64,000 bases of DNA. Origin: Planctomycetota bacterium (lineage in GTDB: Bacteria > Planctomycetota > UBA1135 > UBA2386). Shown in pieces: positions 28,701-37,217 of the stretch. The number at the start of each line of letters is the position of its first letter. Position 1 is the first letter of the stretch. Both the position numbers and the translations under genes were made by a program. The notes under the pieces were generated by a model that was given only the letters and a program-made list of their open reading frames with translations, had not been told where the DNA came from and did not search any database. Where the stretch lies: assembly GCA_028281765.1 (NCBI GenBank), contig JANQJF010000039.1, positions 173,646 to 237,645 of the forward strand. Reading direction: 5' to 3'.

Positions 28701-29837
28701 ATGTTGATTCGCCGAAACCACCTGCTCGCCGTCTTTTGGACCGTTTCGCTGCTGTCGCCTGCCGTCGGCCAGCAGGTCATCGACGCCGCATCCGTCCCTA
28801 AGCTCGCGCTGGACAAGCCGACCAACCACGGCGGCCTGCACGTCTACGCCGTTTCCGAAGACGGCAAGAAGGTCGCCGGCGGATCCTGGGTCGGCGGGAT
28901 GACGTTCGGCGGCAAGTCGAAGGTGCTCGGCGGCGAGGTGTTCTTGTGGGACCGCAAGAAGGGCAGGATCACGAAGGTCCTCGGCAAGCACGACAAGTCG
29001 CCGACGTGGCTCGAGTTCTCGGCAGACGGTAAGACGCTCGTCAGCTACAGCGAGGACGACTACACGATCAAGGTGTGGAAGACGTCGAAGAGCAAGCCGC
29101 TCGCCGTGATCAAGACCGGTGGCCCGTGCTCGGCGTTCGACCTACCCGTGCTGAGCCGCGACGGCAAGACGCTGGTCCATCTCAGTCGGCGCACCCTGTC
29201 GGAAGAGGCCGGTCTGAAGGCGCCGTATCGGCTCGAGGTCTGGGATCTGGCGAAGAAGCAACTCCGATGGAAGATCGAAGCTGACGCGAAGATGGACGGT
29301 CTCGACTCGGAATACGCGATCTCGCCCGACTCGAAACGTGTCATGGTCTCGATTCAGAAGGTGTCGTGGACGGTCAAGGACGGCATGGGGACCGGCGCGC
29401 ACGGTGCGAGCTACCAAGCGATGTTCGACCTCATGACCGGCAAGGAGATCTGGCGCGTGGATCTCGAAGAGAACGACGAGAAGCGTCCACACCCGGATGG
29501 CCTGATGCGGTTCACGCCGGACGGCAAGGAGGTCGTCGCCGTCGATTGGAGCCGGCTCGATCGCTACGACGCGTCGACGGGCAAGCATCTCGCGACCGTC
29601 GAATTGGACCGTGAGAACTCGATCGAGGATCTGATCTTCGACCGCTCCGGCAAGCGGTTCCTCGTCGTGCGCATGATGAGCCAGGACATGGAGTGGTACT
29701 CGTTCCCGAAGTGCGAGCTCGAGTATCGGACGAACTTCGACCTCAAGGGTGTCGCGGCGTCGGGGGACCTGACGCGCGTCGCGGGGCTGCAGCGGTTCGA
29801 GCCGGTGTTGCTCGACCTGTCGAAGGCATTGAAGTAG
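28701..29837 (+). CDS. Secreted WD40-like repeat protein
   Basis: The 378-aa product has a Sec signal peptide (MLIRRNHLLAVFWTVSLLSP, cleavage near AVGQ). The ATG at 28701 is used because in-frame codons upstream would overlap the divergent gene and lack a signal peptide. The mature part has WD40-like blades, visible as repeats such as VYAVSEDGKKVAGG, WLEFSADGKTLVSYSEDDYTIKVWK, AISPDSKRVMVSI and MRFTPDGKEVVAVDW. This fits a seven-bladed propeller in the periplasm or outside. It has no kinase or enzyme domain, unlike the large kinases in the window, so an interaction role is likely. Confidence 0.82.
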   Translation: MLIRRNHLLAVFWTVSLLSPAVGQQVIDAASVPKLALDKPTNHGGLHVYAVSEDGKKVAGGSWVGGMTFGGKSKVLGGEVFLWDRKKGRITKVLGKHDKSPTWLEFSADGKTLVSYSEDDYTIKVWKTSKSKPLAVIKTGGPCSAFDLPVLSRDGKTLVHLSRRTLSEEAGLKAPYRLEVWDLAKKQLRWKIEADAKMDGLDSEYAISPDSKRVMVSIQKVSWTVKDGMGTGAHGASYQAMFDLMTGKEIWRVDLEENDEKRPHPDGLMRFTPDGKEVVAVDWSRLDRYDASTGKHLATVELDRENSIEDLIFDRSGKRFLVVRMMSQDMEWYSFPKCELEYRTNFDLKGVAASGDLTRVAGLQRFEPVLLDLSKALK

Positions 29838-29845
29838 CCACTCGA

Positions 29846-30367
29846 CTACGACTCGCCGATGCGCTCGACCAGCTCGACCGTGGCGCGCGCGACCTGACCG
29901 TAGAAGCCGTCGGTCGACCCCGCATGCGCGAGCGCGCGTGGCACCCACGCGAGGTGCTCCTGTTGGATGCGCTCCGCGACTTCCGGTGCGTGCACACTCG
30001 CTTCGCTCCACAGCAGCAGGATGCATCCCAGGTGATCCGGCGCCGCACCGCGGGCGGGCTCCGCGTCGAACTCGAGCCCTGCGTGCTTCGCGAGTTCGCG
30101 GATCGATCGCGCGGCGTCGCCCTCGTATTCCCCGCTCGTCCACAGCGACGCGATCGGCGGCGCGGCGGTGTGCGGGTGCAGCAGGGTCTCGAAGTACTGC
30201 GCTGCCAGGTCGTCGAGCTCGCTCGCATCCGGCACTCGGATCCCGACCTCCTGCAGCGCGGCCGCGACGTCGGGCTGCTCCAGCTGTTGGAGCAGCTCGA
30301 CGTCGATTTCGCGCAGGAGGATCCGCGCGAACAGCTGCGCGGTCGGCACCAGCTGTTCGCGGCTCAC
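29846..30367 (-). CDS. TorD/DmsD-family chaperone for the molybdoenzyme
   Basis: The 173-aa helical protein begins at a GTG (30367) overlapping the TGA of the molybdoenzyme gene (GTGA). The sequence starts SREQLVPTAQLFARILLREI and contains features expected of TorD/NarJ-type redox-enzyme maturation proteins: ELDDLAAQYFETLLH, a YEGDAARSIRELAKHAGLEF stretch, and DHLGCILLLWSEA late in the chain. These chaperones bind the Tat leader of their client and help cofactor insertion before export. Position directly after a Tat-dependent molybdopterin subunit is strong context. The gene ends 8 nt from the convergent WD40-like gene. Confidence 0.82.
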   Translation of the reverse strand: MSREQLVPTAQLFARILLREIDVELLQQLEQPDVAAALQEVGIRVPDASELDDLAAQYFETLLHPHTAAPPIASLWTSGEYEGDAARSIRELAKHAGLEFDAEPARGAAPDHLGCILLLWSEASVHAPEVAERIQQEHLAWVPRALAHAGSTDGFYGQVARATVELVERIGES

Positions 30368-33147
30368 GTGACCTTGCGGATCCGCACGACGGTCGAGTTG
30401 AACGCCTGCTGACCCGAGATCGGGTCGGGCGAGATCGGCAGGACGTTGTTCTGTGCCCAGCCGGGGCCGGTGTTCTTGACCCACTTCGACTTGTCGCCGT
30501 TCGACTCGTCTTCCCACCACATGTTCCGCTCCCAGTCCTCGTCGCGCAGGCCCACCGGGTCCATGCCGGCGACTTCGGAGCCGACCGAAGACTTGCGCTT
30601 GGCTTGTGCGACGGAGGTGTAGGCGGAGTGGCCGAGCGAGTTCGAGATCGCGATGGCCTGCGGGTGCACGCCCTTCGTGACGACGACCGGGATCTCGAGC
30701 TTGCGCGATACCTCGCCCTCGCCGAGCTTCAGCCCGGGCGCGATCTTGGTGAGCATCTTCGAGCGGTAGCCCGTGATCTCGATCCAGTCGCCGTCCTCGA
30801 GACCGAAGCGCTTGGCGGTGTCCGGGTGAATCCACGCCGGGTTGCTGTGCACGATCTCGGAGCACCACTTGAGGTTCGCGGTGCGTCCGTGGTTGTGGAC
30901 GTTCCACTTGAACGACGTCATCACGAGCTGATCGTCGTCGAGACCAACGTGTTCGTCGATCTGGCGATAGGTCGGCCACTCGGGAATCTCGACGTTGTTG
31001 CCCTTGTGGTGGGCCGGGCGGTTCTTGCCCTTCGAGTTCGCGATGCGGGTGAGGTCGCTCGTGTCTTCGTTGCGACCCGTCTTGGCGACGAACGTCGAGT
31101 GGACTTCGAGCTTCCGGCTCGGGGTCTTGAAGCCGCGCACCGGTTTGCCGTCCTGCATGATGCCGATGCCCTTGCCGCCCTTCGTGATGATGCCGGTCTC
31201 CGTGTCGACTTCGGCACCATCCATGTCGGACTTCGAGAGCGGGCGCAGGTACGGCAGGTGATAGGTCTCCTGGTCGGGATCCTCCCACGCGCCGAGGTCT
31301 TCGAGCATCTCGAAGCCGTTCGCATACTTCGACTTGTCGTGCGGGACGTCGTTGACCCACTCGGCCATGTACTCCGCTTGGGTCTGGCCCTCCGGATACC
31401 ACTTCTCCATACCGTCACCGACGCGGCGCGCGATCTCCGGGAAGATCCAGCGCACGTCGCGCGCTTCGCCGAGCGGCTCGATCATCGGCCGGCGCATGCT
31501 GATGTACGGCTTGAGGTTGTAGGCACCGCGCGCGTCGACGTCCCAGCGCTCCATGAACGTCGTCCACGGCAGCACCATGTCGGCGAACGACGCGGTCTCG
31601 TTGAGGAACGGGTTGATGCAGACGTGGAAGCCGATCTTCTTCTCGTCGAGCAGCACGTTCTGCGTGACGTCCATCTCGGGCCACGTGAGAGGCGAGTCGA
31701 GGTTGTACGACATGTACAGCTGGATCTTCGCGCGCTCCTGCTGCAGGTACCAGTAGACGATCTCGCCGACCTTCATCTTGTTCCAGACGTTGGCGAGCGC
31801 GATCTCAGGCGGATCTGCGAGCAGCGACGGCGTCTTGGGTGCCGGGGCACCCTTCGGCGCCGGGAAGCGCTTGCCGTCGATGCCGCCGGTGAACATCCAG
31901 CACCAGCCGCCGTGTTCGCCGACCGAGCCGACGAGCACGTTGAGCAGGCCGATGGCCCGGTCGTTGTAGTAGCCGTTGAGGTGCGCACTGCTGCCGCGGT
32001 TGCACAGCGTCGTGGCGCGAGGCGCGGCTGCCGCGAACTCGCGCGCGATGCGACGGATCGTCTTCGCGGGGACCGTGCTCTTCTTTTCGGCCCACTCCGG
32101 GGTGAACTCCTTCAGCTGCGCGGTCAGTTCTTCGACCGAGCAGTTGGCCCATTTCGAGAAGAACTCCGCGTTGTAGAGCTTCTCGGTGAGGATCGTGTGC
32201 GCCATGCCGAGTGCGACCGCACCGTCGGTGCCCGGCGCCGGCATGTAGAACTCGTCGGAGTTACCCGCCGTGTTCGACATGCGTACGTCGAACGTTACGA
32301 ACTTCGCGCCGTTCTCGAAGCGTCCACGCTGGATGCGTTGCGCGCCGGCGACGTGACCCTGGTGCGCCTCGAACATGTTCGAGCCGAAGTTCAGGATGTA
32401 CTTCGCGTTCGCGTAGTCGCCGAGGTCCCAGTCGCTCTCGAAGAGATAGGTGAGGTTCGCGGCGCGGCGCGCGGCCGAGCAGAGACCGCGGTGGTTGAGC
32501 GCCGTGTTCGTCTCGGCGGCGCGGAGGAAGTTCTTCACCGCGTCCTTCGAGCGGTTGCGCCCCTGGTGGAACGCGAACTCTTCCATCTTGCCGTCCTTGC
32601 GGATCTGGCGCAGGCGCGTCGCGATCTCATCGAGCGCCTCGTCCCACGAGATGCGCTTCCACTTGCCTTCGCCGCGCTTGCCGACGCGCTTCAGCGGGTG
32701 GAGCAATCGCTCGGGGTGGTACTGGTGGTTGAGCGCGGCCTGACCGCGCGCGCACAGGCGCCCCTGCGAGTTCGGGTCGTTCGGGTTGCCGTCGACCTTA
32801 ATGATGCGGCCATCCTTGACCCAGCCGGTGACGCCACACACGGTCGAGCACAGCTGACACATGCCGTGCACCGGCTTCGCGCCCTTGTACTTGTCGGGGT
32901 CGGGGAACTTGTGCTTCCGGTACGGGCCCGGCAGCGAGCACACGCCCGGAGCCGACGACTCGTAGGGAACGCCGGCGCCGCGCTTCCACACGGCGAGGTT
33001 CTCTTCGCGAGTGGGGCGTCCGGAGTTCTGCGGGCCCTGGCATGCGCCGAGGACGCCGGCACCGGTCAGCACCGCACCGAGGCGCAAGAAGTCGCGGCGC
33101 GACGCCGAGCTGTTCTGCTGTTGCAGGTCCTTCTGTGGATCAGCCAT
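30364..33147 (-). CDS. Tat-exported molybdopterin oxidoreductase, catalytic subunit (DMSO reductase family)
   Basis: The 927-aa subunit has a twin-arginine leader SRRDFLRLG (residues 16-24) and an overlapping lipobox LGAC (Cys36). A [4Fe-4S] site follows: Cys97, Cys100, Cys104 and Cys132 (C-x2-C-x3-C-x27-C). The molybdopterin domains continue with ISWDEALDEIA, a candidate Mo-ligand Cys223 in HRGLCSAARRA, an LNVLVGSVGEHGGW motif and a C-terminal MGD-binding domain (VHSNPAWIHPDTAKRFGLEDGDWI). This architecture fits PsrA/TtrA/ArrA-like periplasmic reductases or oxidases of sulfur or metalloid compounds, but the substrate cannot be fixed. It overlaps the FeS subunit gene by 8 nt and the chaperone gene by 4 nt, forming one operon. 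No NrfD/PsrC-type anchor is adjacent; a lipid anchor is possible via Cys36. Confidence 0.9.
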   Translation of the reverse strand: MADPQKDLQQQNSSASRRDFLRLGAVLTGAGVLGACQGPQNSGRPTREENLAVWKRGAGVPYESSAPGVCSLPGPYRKHKFPDPDKYKGAKPVHGMCQLCSTVCGVTGWVKDGRIIKVDGNPNDPNSQGRLCARGQAALNHQYHPERLLHPLKRVGKRGEGKWKRISWDEALDEIATRLRQIRKDGKMEEFAFHQGRNRSKDAVKNFLRAAETNTALNHRGLCSAARRAANLTYLFESDWDLGDYANAKYILNFGSNMFEAHQGHVAGAQRIQRGRFENGAKFVTFDVRMSNTAGNSDEFYMPAPGTDGAVALGMAHTILTEKLYNAEFFSKWANCSVEELTAQLKEFTPEWAEKKSTVPAKTIRRIAREFAAAAPRATTLCNRGSSAHLNGYYNDRAIGLLNVLVGSVGEHGGWCWMFTGGIDGKRFPAPKGAPAPKTPSLLADPPEIALANVWNKMKVGEIVYWYLQQERAKIQLYMSYNLDSPLTWPEMDVTQNVLLDEKKIGFHVCINPFLNETASFADMVLPWTTFMERWDVDARGAYNLKPYISMRRPMIEPLGEARDVRWIFPEIARRVGDGMEKWYPEGQTQAEYMAEWVNDVPHDKSKYANGFEMLEDLGAWEDPDQETYHLPYLRPLSKSDMDGAEVDTETGIITKGGKGIGIMQDGKPVRGFKTPSRKLEVHSTFVAKTGRNEDTSDLTRIANSKGKNRPAHHKGNNVEIPEWPTYRQIDEHVGLDDDQLVMTSFKWNVHNHGRTANLKWCSEIVHSNPAWIHPDTAKRFGLEDGDWIEITGYRSKMLTKIAPGLKLGEGEVSRKLEIPVVVTKGVHPQAIAISNSLGHSAYTSVAQAKRKSSVGSEVAGMDPVGLRDEDWERNMWWEDESNGDKSKWVKNTGPGWAQNNVLPISPDPISGQQAFNSTVVRIRKVT

Positions 33148-33979
33148 CGCGGTGCTCCTTCTCCTTCCACTGGTAGACGCTGTACGCCTCCTTGGAGTAG
33201 CTCTGCCCTTCGCGCGGGACCTTCGGTTCCCACTCGCGCATCGGCCGATCTTCATCGACGCCGTACCACGCGCGCGGCTTCGTGCCCTTCTCGGCGCGGA
33301 GCTGGGCGAGGTTGCCCTCCGACTCGAGCTTGGCCTTCATCTTGGACACGCTCGATTCGGGATCGTTCAGGTCGCCGAAGTAGAGCGCCTCACTCGGACA
33401 CGTCGATGCGCACGGCGGCTCGAGGCCTTCGTCGACGCGGTGCGTGCAGTTGTGGCACTTCACCGCCTGGTTGGCGACCGGGTCGATGTAGATCGCGCCG
33501 TAGGGGCACGCGTCCTTGCACGCGGCGTGACCCGAGCACGAGTCGTAGTCCACCTGCACCGAACCGCCCGCACCCTTGTGCATCGCGCCGCATGGGCACG
33601 CCTTGATGCAGGGCGCGTCCTCGCAGTGTTGACACGCCATCGGCGCCATGATCCGCGCGACGCCGCCGGACTCCTTCTCGAAGTCGTGGTAGATCGTCTG
33701 GCGGATGTAGTTGCCGAGCGGCACGTCGTTCTCGGCCTTGCACGCGACTTCACAGCCGTGGCAGCCGAAGCAGCGACGCACGTCGACGACCCAGCCGTAC
33801 TTCTTGCCGTCGTCGGGCGCTTGCATGCGATCGCGCCACTGCTCTTCCGGAAGGAAGAGGTCGCTTCGCAGTGCGTGGGGATCTTGCGATCCGGTTGCGG
33901 CGGCGCCGGCTGCGATTGCGCCGCCGGCGAGGAACTTGCGTCTGTCGACGCGCCGTTCTTGGGGGGTGTCGTCGGTCAT
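33140..33979 (-). CDS. Ferredoxin-like electron-transfer subunit (PsrB/TtrB/DmsB type) with Tat signal
   Basis: The 279-aa subunit starts at the ATG at 33979 and has a twin-arginine signal (VDRRKFLAGGAIAAGAAATG). Four ferredoxin-type cluster motifs are visible: CFGCHGCEVAC (70-80), CQHCEDAPCIKAC (116-128), CSGHAACKDAC (148-158) and CHNC...CASTC (175-194). It should pass electrons between the molybdenum subunit and an unseen membrane or soluble partner. In the third motif the expected second cysteine is His151 (C-x2-H-x2-C-x3-C), which could alter that cluster's type or potential. First gene of the operon; the 150-nt gap upstream, before the AsmA-like gene, must hold the promoter. Confidence 0.9.
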   Translation of the reverse strand: MTDDTPQERRVDRRKFLAGGAIAAGAAATGSQDPHALRSDLFLPEEQWRDRMQAPDDGKKYGWVVDVRRCFGCHGCEVACKAENDVPLGNYIRQTIYHDFEKESGGVARIMAPMACQHCEDAPCIKACPCGAMHKGAGGSVQVDYDSCSGHAACKDACPYGAIYIDPVANQAVKCHNCTHRVDEGLEPPCASTCPSEALYFGDLNDPESSVSKMKAKLESEGNLAQLRAEKGTKPRAWYGVDEDRPMREWEPKVPREGQSYSKEAYSVYQWKEKEHRDG

Positions 33980-34073
33980 GAGGGGGTGTGCCGCGCGCGG
34001 CCGGCGCAGCATAACCAGCGCGCGCGACGATTGCCGCGCTAACCCTCGTTACCGGAATCGACGTCGGCTATGC

Positions 34074-34091
34074 CGATGCAGGCATGCATCG
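34074..34091. terminator. Candidate hairpin downstream of the AsmA-like gene
   Basis: A perfect inverted repeat CGATGCA-GGCA-TGCATCG lies about 40 nt past the AsmA-like stop and about 95 nt before the FeS-subunit start, in the 150-nt gap 33980-34129. It lacks a U-run, so it may be a weak terminator or an operator. I see nothing else in this gap. Confidence 0.35.
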
Positions 34092-34129
34092 AAGAAGTCG
34101 ATGACCGCCGTTCGTCCCGTCGATCGACG

Positions 34130-36436
34130 TCACTTCTTCTTCTTTTTGTTGCCGCCGAAGAGCCCGTTGAGCGCGTTGTTGAGGCCCTTCTTCGCTTCGT
34201 CTTCGAGCTTCTTCTTGTCGCCCTTCGGGATCAGACCTTTCAGCGCGTTGTTGAGACCCTTTTTCAATTCGTCCTCGGCCTTCTTCTTCAGCGGGTCCAG
34301 GGCTTTGGCGGCTTCCGATTCGAGCGCGCTCTTGAGGGCGCCCTGCATCAGCGAGTTCAGGTCCGGCATCGCGAGCGATGGCGAGACCAGCGACCCGACG
34401 AGCTTCGCGTTGAGCTTGTCCTTCGGCAGGTACTTCAGGATCTTCTCGGCGTCCTTGTGACCTTCGAGGAAGCTGCTGAGGTCGAGCGAGTAGTCGATGT
34501 CTCCGGCGAGTGTCGTCTTGCCGGTGAGCCCGTACTCCTTGCCCTTGCTCGCGAGCTTCAGCGCCTTGGTCTGGATCTCGCCGGCTTCGAGACCGAACGC
34601 GGTCGTGATCGTGTTGAACTCGAGCTTGCCGTCCTGACCGGCGAGCTGCATCAGGCTGGCGAGCGACTGCGCCGGAGTGAACGAGCTGTTGCGCAGCGCG
34701 AGGTCGCCGAGTCCGCTCCAGCCGTTGAGCCATTCGAGCGTCGTCTGGTCGCCCGTGGGCATCGCCGGGCCCTTGACCTTCAGCGTCAGGTCGGCGGCGC
34801 TCTGGAAGTCGATGCCTGCCGTGGCGGCTTCGGGCGCGATGCCCGCGAGGATCGGGACGGCGAACTGCAGGCCCTTCACGGCGGAGCCGCCGAGGTTCGC
34901 GCCGTTGACCTTGATCTCGAACTCGACGGGTTCCTGCTCGAGCTTCGTGATGTCGGCCTTCGCGAGAAAATTGAGCATTCCGCCGTCGAGCTTCGATCCG
35001 TCGCCGGTCTGCACGACGAGCTTGCCGCCGCCCAGTGACGTCGAGATCGACAGGCCCTGCAGCAGACGGTCGGCGTAGCCGATTTCGTCGGCCGACAGCT
35101 TTGCTTGGAGACCGAGAGTCCCGAGCAGCTGGTCGACGTCGAACTCGATCTTGCCCTCGGGCGCGGGCAGCGCGATCTCACCATCGAGCTTGAGCGCCTT
35201 GGTCGCGATCCCTTCGGGGAGGAAGCCGCCGAACGAGATCAGCTTGGAGAGGTCGAAGTCGAACTTGGCGCCGAGGCCCGTGCCGGTGCCGCCGATCAGC
35301 TCCTTGGCGCGCGTCGGTTCGAGCCCGCTCGCCGACGCGAAGCCGAGGTCGATCGAGAGCTTGCTCGTATCGACGACCGGGTTCTCACCGGACACGTCGG
35401 CCTTGATCTCCGGCCGGAAGACCCACTTCGGGGCGCGGATCTTCATGCCCTGGAACAGCGCGCCGGACAGCCGCGGTTCGGTGACCGTCAGTTCGCCGCC
35501 GAGCACGATTTCGCGCTCCGGGTGTGCCTGCGCCGTCAGGTTGCCGTCGGCGATGCCCGCGAATTCGTCGATCTGGTCGGGCATGCGCGCGACCAGCAGC
35601 GGCTTGTAGCGTGCGAGGTCGAGCCGCTTGCACTGCAGGACGATGTCCGCCGGTCGATCGAAGTTCGCGTCGACGTCGACCGTGAGGTCGAGGCGCGTCG
35701 GCTTGTCCTTCGCACCGAGGTCGGCGCCGAGTTCGAGGTCGATATCCGAGCCGCCGAACTCTTTCTTCACGACCGCGTCGAGATCGCGGATGTGTTCGAT
35801 CGTGCCGAGCTCCTCGTTGATGATCTCGATGATTGCGTCGGTCAGCTGGAGATCGAGGCGCACGTTGGAGAGGTCGGCCGGCTCGTCACTGTCCGACTTC
35901 ACGTCCTTCGGCTTCTCCTTTTCGACCTTGCCGCTCGAGCCGAGCTTCTCGAGGTTGAGCGAGCCGTCCTTCCTCTGGATCGCGCGCACGTGTAGGCCGT
36001 CGACGCGACCGCGCAGGTCGACCTTGCCGCTGAGCAGAGACGTGATGCTGATGTCGCCCTCGAGGCCGGCGAGCTTGACGCACGGAGCGCCGCCGCCGAA
36101 CCCTTCCGGGTTCGCCACCTCGAGTCCCTTGACGCTGAGTCCGGAGAACCAGCCAACCGACGCCGACTCCACTTTCACCGGTGTTCCGAGCGCGTCTGTC
36201 AGGGTGTCGGACGTCGTCGATCCGAGCAGCGTCCAGCTGAGCAAGGACGGAATCGCGAGGATGAAGACCAGCAGGCCGACGCCCAAAAACGCGAAGAGTT
36301 TGAGCAGGCGACCACGCTTCCGTGGCGCCGATGTCGTCGCGGCTTGGGGGTCACCGTGTGGTGCGGAAGTGTCCTGCGGATGTGCGTCGAAATCGGTCAC
36401 GGGTCTTCGGTCCTCGTGGATGAAGTACTCTTCCAT
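34130..36436 (-). CDS. AsmA-like membrane-anchored protein
   Basis: The 768-aa product has a short hydrophilic N-terminus, one TM helix (about residues 40-64, LLKLFAFLGVGLLVFILAIP) and a long beta-rich periplasmic body. Features typical of the AsmA/DUF748 superfamily include LGTPVKVESASVGWFSGLSVKGLEVANPEGF near the start, repeated DLT.DVDANFDRPADIVLQ-like strands, and a C-terminal FNTITTAFGLEAGEIQTKAL segment. It ends in a lysine-rich tail (NKKKKK). Members of this superfamily bridge the periplasm and are linked to phospholipid transport or outer-membrane biogenesis; this specific role is inferred. The start at 36436 leaves only 3 nt to the divergent gene; a GTG at 36400 is an alternative start. 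Confidence 0.8.
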   Translation of the reverse strand: MEEYFIHEDRRPVTDFDAHPQDTSAPHGDPQAATTSAPRKRGRLLKLFAFLGVGLLVFILAIPSLLSWTLLGSTTSDTLTDALGTPVKVESASVGWFSGLSVKGLEVANPEGFGGGAPCVKLAGLEGDISITSLLSGKVDLRGRVDGLHVRAIQRKDGSLNLEKLGSSGKVEKEKPKDVKSDSDEPADLSNVRLDLQLTDAIIEIINEELGTIEHIRDLDAVVKKEFGGSDIDLELGADLGAKDKPTRLDLTVDVDANFDRPADIVLQCKRLDLARYKPLLVARMPDQIDEFAGIADGNLTAQAHPEREIVLGGELTVTEPRLSGALFQGMKIRAPKWVFRPEIKADVSGENPVVDTSKLSIDLGFASASGLEPTRAKELIGGTGTGLGAKFDFDLSKLISFGGFLPEGIATKALKLDGEIALPAPEGKIEFDVDQLLGTLGLQAKLSADEIGYADRLLQGLSISTSLGGGKLVVQTGDGSKLDGGMLNFLAKADITKLEQEPVEFEIKVNGANLGGSAVKGLQFAVPILAGIAPEAATAGIDFQSAADLTLKVKGPAMPTGDQTTLEWLNGWSGLGDLALRNSSFTPAQSLASLMQLAGQDGKLEFNTITTAFGLEAGEIQTKALKLASKGKEYGLTGKTTLAGDIDYSLDLSSFLEGHKDAEKILKYLPKDKLNAKLVGSLVSPSLAMPDLNSLMQGALKSALESEAAKALDPLKKKAEDELKKGLNNALKGLIPKGDKKKLEDEAKKGLNNALNGLFGGNKKKKK

Positions 36437-36439
36437 CGT

Positions 36440-37213
36440 ATGGCACCCGGACAGCGAACTGCACGGCCGAGTCTCTTGGATCGACTCGATCTCGAGCTCG
36501 CATCGCGAGCGCAGGTGGAGCTGGCAGGCCTTGATGCGCAATCCCTCATCGCGCGGCCGCCGCAGTTCCCGATCGTAACGCGCGAGCGCCGCGACGATTG
36601 GATCCGCGGCGTGCTGAGCATCCGCGGCATCAAGGTCGACAACGTCATGGTCCGGAAGATCCTCGAAGGCAACCGCGACCCGCGCTGCTCGCGCCAGGAG
36701 CGAGTCTTCATCGGGGGCCTGGACCGCGCCTTGGACCGCCTACTCGCGCGTGGCGCGAAGGGTGAGTTGCCGGATGGGTGGTTCACGATCGAGCTGTTCG
36801 AGACAGTGACGCAGGGGCTGCCCCGTTTCACGAACAACCACCTGCGGCGCGACCTGCCGTGGGATTCGCTGCGCCATCTGCGCTACCCGAAGCCGAGCGA
36901 GATCGGTGGAATGCTCGATCGCTTCACCGAAGAGCACCGCTACTGCGACATGCCTCTCGTCTTCGACCGGATGCACCCGGTGCGATGCGCGTTCCGGGGG
37001 ATGTGGCGCCTCGGGCGAATCTCGCCCTTCCCGGACTTCAACCTGATGTTCGCGTTCATCTTCATGAACGCGTTCCACGTCGCGCACGGCTACCCGCTGA
37101 TCGTGCCCGCCGTCAGCGACAAGCAGATGCTCGAGAACCTCGTCACCGGCCCCGTGCCGCAGCGTCTCGTGCAGTTCGAGTCCCGCCTCCTCGAGGCCGC
37201 GCTCGCGGCCTGA
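36440..37213 (+). CDS. Fic-like protein with degenerate active-site motif
   Basis: The 257-aa cytoplasmic protein is helical. Residues 195-220 (SPFPDFNLM followed by ten residues, MNAF and HGYPLIV) align with the Fic-domain core HPFxDGNGR...MN.....GYP.I. The catalytic His is Ser195, and the Gly-Arg end of the motif is Leu-Met, so AMPylation chemistry by the usual mechanism is unlikely. PF, Asp and Asn positions and the following GYP are kept, which suggests a preserved fold. The N-terminal part (residues 1-60, with PQFPIVTRERRDDWIRGVLSI) is not recognised. The start codon is 3 nt from that of the divergent AsmA-like gene; a longer in-frame start at 36344 would overlap it. Family assignment is by motif only. 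Confidence 0.6.
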   Translation: MAPGQRTARPSLLDRLDLELASRAQVELAGLDAQSLIARPPQFPIVTRERRDDWIRGVLSIRGIKVDNVMVRKILEGNRDPRCSRQERVFIGGLDRALDRLLARGAKGELPDGWFTIELFETVTQGLPRFTNNHLRRDLPWDSLRHLRYPKPSEIGGMLDRFTEEHRYCDMPLVFDRMHPVRCAFRGMWRLGRISPFPDFNLMFAFIFMNAFHVAHGYPLIVPAVSDKQMLENLVTGPVPQRLVQFESRLLEAALAA

Positions 37214-37217
37214 TCCG

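Noticed and set aside
30364..33147. Assigning the molybdoenzyme as nitrate reductase, formate dehydrogenase or arsenate reductase
   Set aside because: Motifs show the DMSO-reductase family and Tat export but do not separate these substrates; no substrate-specific neighbour is present.
36344..36439. Longer start for the Fic-like gene
   Set aside because: It would overlap the coding region of the AsmA-like protein by about 90 nt and adds no recognisable sequence.
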